In this document: piece by piece, positions 61,559 to 64,000 of the stretch
Layout: each line of letters opens with the position of its first letter
Position numbering within the stretch: position 1 is the stretch's first letter
Source of the DNA: CAWFKS01 sp963816435
Lineage (GTDB): Bacteria > Pseudomonadota > Alphaproteobacteria > Rhizobiales > Rhizobiaceae
Reading direction: 5' to 3'
Length of the DNA stretch: 64,000 bases
NCBI GenBank assembly: GCA_963816435.1
Contig: CAWFKS010000001.1
Coordinates: 186,001 to 250,000, forward strand
Notes under the pieces: model-generated
Told to the model about the DNA's origin: nothing
The model's database searches: none
The model's input: the letters and a program-made list of their open reading frames with translations, nothing else
Translations under genes and position numbers: made by a program

Positions 61559-61900
61559 TCACACGACCACGACGGCGGCGAGCCAGATCAGCGCGCCGAG
61601 GCGGTAGAGGTTCGGGCTCTGCGGGGCCGCCGTCTCGACCGTGCGCAGCACCGCGAGCGCGATGAAGATATTGTAGGGAAGCGGCGACAGGTAGGCGAGC
61701 GCGCCGAGCCAGGGCGGCGCGTCGAACAGCATCAGCAGGATCGCCGCGACGACGCCGACGAGGTTGGCGACGGTGCCGACCATCAGCATGTCGATGAAGA
61801 ACAGCCGGTTGAGCGGAGCGCGGCCGGACCAGCGCAGGGCGAAGAAATCGCGCATCGTCTGCCTGTTCGCGGAAAGATCGTCCATGCCGCCCGCGCTCAT
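61559..61900 (-). CDS. Small membrane protein, three TM segments
   Basis: 113 residues from the ATG at 61900; an in-frame ATG at 61885 is possible. RDFFALRWSGRAPLNRLFFI, then TM helices MLMVGTVANLVGVVAAILLM, WLGALAYLSPLPYNIFIALA and LYRLGALIWLAAVVVV. The start overlaps the stop of the DUF763 gene (ATGA). No family recognised. Confidence 0.7.
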   Translation of the reverse strand: MSAGGMDDLSANRQTMRDFFALRWSGRAPLNRLFFIDMLMVGTVANLVGVVAAILLMLFDAPPWLGALAYLSPLPYNIFIALAVLRTVETAAPQSPNLYRLGALIWLAAVVVV

Positions 61901-63192
61901 CGTTGCGCCGCTACCGGCCGGGGCGGCGCGGCCTCGTTCCGGGTCACGGATCGTTCCGGCTTCTTTTCCCAGCCGAACACGCTGCGGCCTCCGTAATCGT
62001 GCGAGCGGTCGAACTCGCCGGCGACGATCTCCTTGAGGTCCGGGCCTGTGACGTAGCGCTCGACGGCGCGCGAGCGGTCGTCGAGGCGCTTCAGCGCGGC
62101 CAGTTCCTCGGTCTGGCCGAGCTTCGCCCTGGTGACGGCCGACTTCAGCACCGAGATCGTCTCGTCGTAGACCTTGAGCGGCACCGGGAAGGGGTGGCGA
62201 TCCTTGCCGCCGTGGGCGATCGAATAGCGGGCGGGGTCGGAGAAGCGGCAGGGCGCGCCGTGCACGACCTCGGCCACCAGCGCCAGCGCCCTCACGGTGC
62301 GCGCGCCGACGCCCGGCACCAGCAGCAGCTCGGAAAAGTCCTCCGGCCCGCGCTCGGCGGCGGCCGCGAAGGCGCCATGCAGGCGGCGCATGACGACGTC
62401 TTCCTCGCGCACGTCGTGATGGGCGGGCATGACGAGATGCGGCAGCATCGGCTGGGCGGCGGGCTCGGCGGCCTTCGAGGGCCTGCCTTCCAGTTCGGAA
62501 AACTCCCTGACGATGCCGTCGGGACCGATCGTGCCCAGAAGGTCGAGCTGGCCGTCGCGGGAGCTTTTCGCCAACCGGTCGGTGAGGTTGATGATCTCGC
62601 CGCCGTTCCGTCCCTCGATCGCGGCGTGCGGGGCGTCGACGAAGCTTTCCAGCCCCTCCGACAGCCAGTGATAGCGGCGCGCCTGGCGGGCATCGCCGTT
62701 CATGCCCTGCTGGACGACCACCCACTTGCCGTCGTCGGCGAGGATGAAGCCGTGGAGATAGAGGTCGAACCCGTCCTGCACGGCGGCACTGTCGACCTTG
62801 GCGACGAGCCGGCTGGCGCGGCCGAGTTCGGCGCCGTCGAGGCCCGTCCTTTCGCCGATCGCCAGAAGCTCGCCCGGCGTCTTGCGCGAATGGGCGCCGC
62901 GTCCGCCGCAGACAGTCAGGCCGAGCTCGCCGGAGATCGGGTTGAGGCCGCGTTTAAGCGCGCCGATGACGGAAGTGGTGATGCCGGACGAATGCCAGTC
63001 CATGCCCATGACGGCGCCGAAGGACTGGAACCAGTAGGGATGCGCCAGCCGGCGCAGCAACTCGTCGCGGCCATATTCGGCGACGATCGCCTGGCAGATG
63101 ACGCCGCCAAGCCGCGTCATCCGCTCGCCGAGCCATTTCGGCACCCTGCCGCCGTGCAGCGGCAGGTCCGCGCTGCCAGCCCGTTGCGCCAT
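61897..63192 (-). CDS. DUF763 family protein
   Basis: 431 residues: ADLPLHGGRVPKWLGERMTR and TRLGGVICQAIVAEYGRDEL at the N-terminus, FQSFGAVMGMDWHSSGITTS, then HHDVREEDVVMRRLHGAFAA and a helix-hairpin-helix-like LLVPGVGARTVRALALVAEV. DUF763 is broadly distributed and poorly characterised; the HhH-like segment hints at nucleic-acid association. The ATG at 63192 directly follows a GTG at 63195. Overlaps the downstream membrane protein. Confidence 0.88.
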   Translation of the reverse strand: MAQRAGSADLPLHGGRVPKWLGERMTRLGGVICQAIVAEYGRDELLRRLAHPYWFQSFGAVMGMDWHSSGITTSVIGALKRGLNPISGELGLTVCGGRGAHSRKTPGELLAIGERTGLDGAELGRASRLVAKVDSAAVQDGFDLYLHGFILADDGKWVVVQQGMNGDARQARRYHWLSEGLESFVDAPHAAIEGRNGGEIINLTDRLAKSSRDGQLDLLGTIGPDGIVREFSELEGRPSKAAEPAAQPMLPHLVMPAHHDVREEDVVMRRLHGAFAAAAERGPEDFSELLLVPGVGARTVRALALVAEVVHGAPCRFSDPARYSIAHGGKDRHPFPVPLKVYDETISVLKSAVTRAKLGQTEELAALKRLDDRSRAVERYVTGPDLKEIVAGEFDRSHDYGGRSVFGWEKKPERSVTRNEAAPPRPVAAQR

Positions 63193-63275
63193 CACATCGC
63201 CTGTCCTTCCATGCGCCTCATCCTATCGGAACGAAGCGCGAACGGGAAGGGTCTTCGAAGAGGGACGCGGGCAAC

Positions 63276-63698
63276 CTATGCGTCCGGGGGATTCAATCCC
63301 TTGCGGATCATTCGGCCGGACAGGGTTGTCGCCGCAGCGACGGTGTTGAAGATCGTGCCGTATTTGCGGACATTGGTGTGCAGGAGTTCCACGCGGCGGT
63401 CGTCCTCATCGGTGTCGACGACGATCTCGTAGTCGATGCCGGACATTTTCGGCGGGGCGTCCTGGCGCACGCCGTGCAGGCGAACCTCGACGCCACGGAC
63501 GTCGAACTTCAGCATCGGCGCGGCGCGTTCGATGCCCTTGATCATGCAGGCCGCCAGAGCCGCGAGCAGCATTTCGGCAGGATTGAACGCATCGCGACGG
63601 CCGTTGACGTCGGTGTCGAGGAGAATTTCGGCATCCTTGCAGCGTGCGAGGCTGCCGTGACCGTCGATCCGCGTCGCCTCGACCCGATATTCCAGCAT
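63276..63698 (-). CDS. OsmC-family protein
   Basis: 140 residues. Organic hydroperoxide resistance-type fold: DAFNPAEMLLAALAACMIKG with the first redox Cys, then GVEVRLHGVRQDAPPKMSGI. The second resolving Cys of Ohr is not present, as in general OsmC/YhfA-type members, so peroxide reduction is uncertain. The ATG at 63698 has GGAG eight bases upstream; a GTG at 63707 is the alternative. Confidence 0.88.
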   Translation of the reverse strand: MLEYRVEATRIDGHGSLARCKDAEILLDTDVNGRRDAFNPAEMLLAALAACMIKGIERAAPMLKFDVRGVEVRLHGVRQDAPPKMSGIDYEIVVDTDEDDRRVELLHTNVRKYGTIFNTVAAATTLSGRMIRKGLNPPDA

Positions 63699-63835
63699 TG
63701 TTCGCACTCCGGCTGATCGACTTCTCGTATCGCCGTGGTGCGATCAGCGCGCTGATCGAGATCAAGGAGCAGGGGCTGCGAGGCCAGGTCGATTTTCGTC
63801 GAAGCCGCGATGCGACGGCGCGACTGGTCGGAGGA

Positions 63836-64000
63836 TCAGACCATGCCCAGCGCGTTCTTGTAGAGGTCGAGGATCGCCTCTTCCTCCTGGCGCTCGGCCT
63901 GGTCCTTCTTGCGAAGCCTGATCAGCGTGCGCACCGCCTTGGTGTCGAACCCGACGCCCTTCATCTCGGCGTAGACTTCCTTGATGTCGTCGGCGATCGT
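63836..64000 (-). CDS. gapR: GapR-type nucleoid-associated protein (DUF2312), C-terminal part
   Basis: Partial gene; the 5' end lies beyond the right edge. The 54 visible residues (IADDIKEVYAEMKGVGFDTK, then AVRTLIRLRKKDQAERQEEE and LYKNALGM) match the DUF2312/UPF0335 family. Caulobacter GapR binds overtwisted AT-rich DNA ahead of replication and transcription and is essential or important in alphaproteobacteria. Confidence 0.9.
   Translation of the reverse strand, partial: TIADDIKEVYAEMKGVGFDTKAVRTLIRLRKKDQAERQEEEAILDLYKNALGMV

Overview
The window is high-GC DNA of an alphaproteobacterium in the order Hyphomicrobiales (Rhizobiales), most like the Mesorhizobium/Phyllobacteriaceae group. The evidence is the block ruvC-ruvA-ruvB-ybgC-tolQ-tolR-tolA-tolB-pal-cpoB-tilS-ftsH on one strand, a DUF1465/RcdA protein, a GapR (DUF2312) C-terminus at the right edge, the usual rhizobial small conserved proteins, and dispersed palindromic intergenic repeats. 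No rRNA, tRNA, phage, transposase or CRISPR array was seen.

Layout. 0-2.5 kb: a periplasmic beta-helix protein divergent from a TetR regulator, with a perfect dyad between them, then a small glyoxalase-superfamily protein. 2.7-16.1 kb (minus strand): ftsH, tilS, the complete Tol-Pal envelope machine, ybgC and the ruvCAB recombination genes. Two AbrB-PIN toxin-antitoxin modules sit inside the ruv operon. 16.3-25.2 kb: two TSUP transporters, RcdA-like protein, acyl-CoA synthetase, YegD-like Hsp70, ThiE-like protein, Sel1 protein, VOC protein and transglutaminase. 25.2-28.0 kb: a packed set of very small genes next to an AT-rich structured island. 28.1-35.4 kb: efp, inositol monophosphatase, hemolysin III, a MotA/ExbB plus OmpA/MotB pair, a third toxin-antitoxin module and an M32 carboxypeptidase. 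35.4-36.9 kb: no genes, a mosaic of intergenic repeats. 36.9-42.5 kb: a catabolic-looking operon (flavin dehydrogenase, FMO, nitroreductase, M20 hydrolase) and a fourth toxin-antitoxin module. 42.5-49.2 kb: ABC exporter, rpmE, yebC, GFA protein, TerC, YmdB-like phosphodiesterase, 5-formyl-THF cyclo-ligase and a probable 6S RNA. 49.3-54.4 kb: MoxR ATPase and VWA protein separated by MBL, GNAT and ArsR-SRPBCC genes. 54.4-59.8 kb: a two-component system with a Spy/CpxP-like periplasmic protein, divergent from a CueR-box-controlled copper ATPase. 59.8-64 kb: TMEM175 channel, msrB, a DUF559 nuclease inside a palindromic repeat unit, DUF763, OsmC and partial gapR.

Main cross-cutting observation: at least eight otherwise well-conserved genes (two PIN toxins, inositol monophosphatase, M32 carboxypeptidase twice, flavin dehydrogenase, ABC exporter, TerC) are each broken by a single extra base. 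Most of these are an extra G or C that lengthens a short G/C run. This looks more like a systematic consensus error than biology. The PIN gene next to ruvB has four lesions of mixed type and may be a true pseudogene. The most system-like findings are the toxin-antitoxin modules translationally coupled to ruvA and ruvB, and the DUF559 nuclease carried with a long palindrome.
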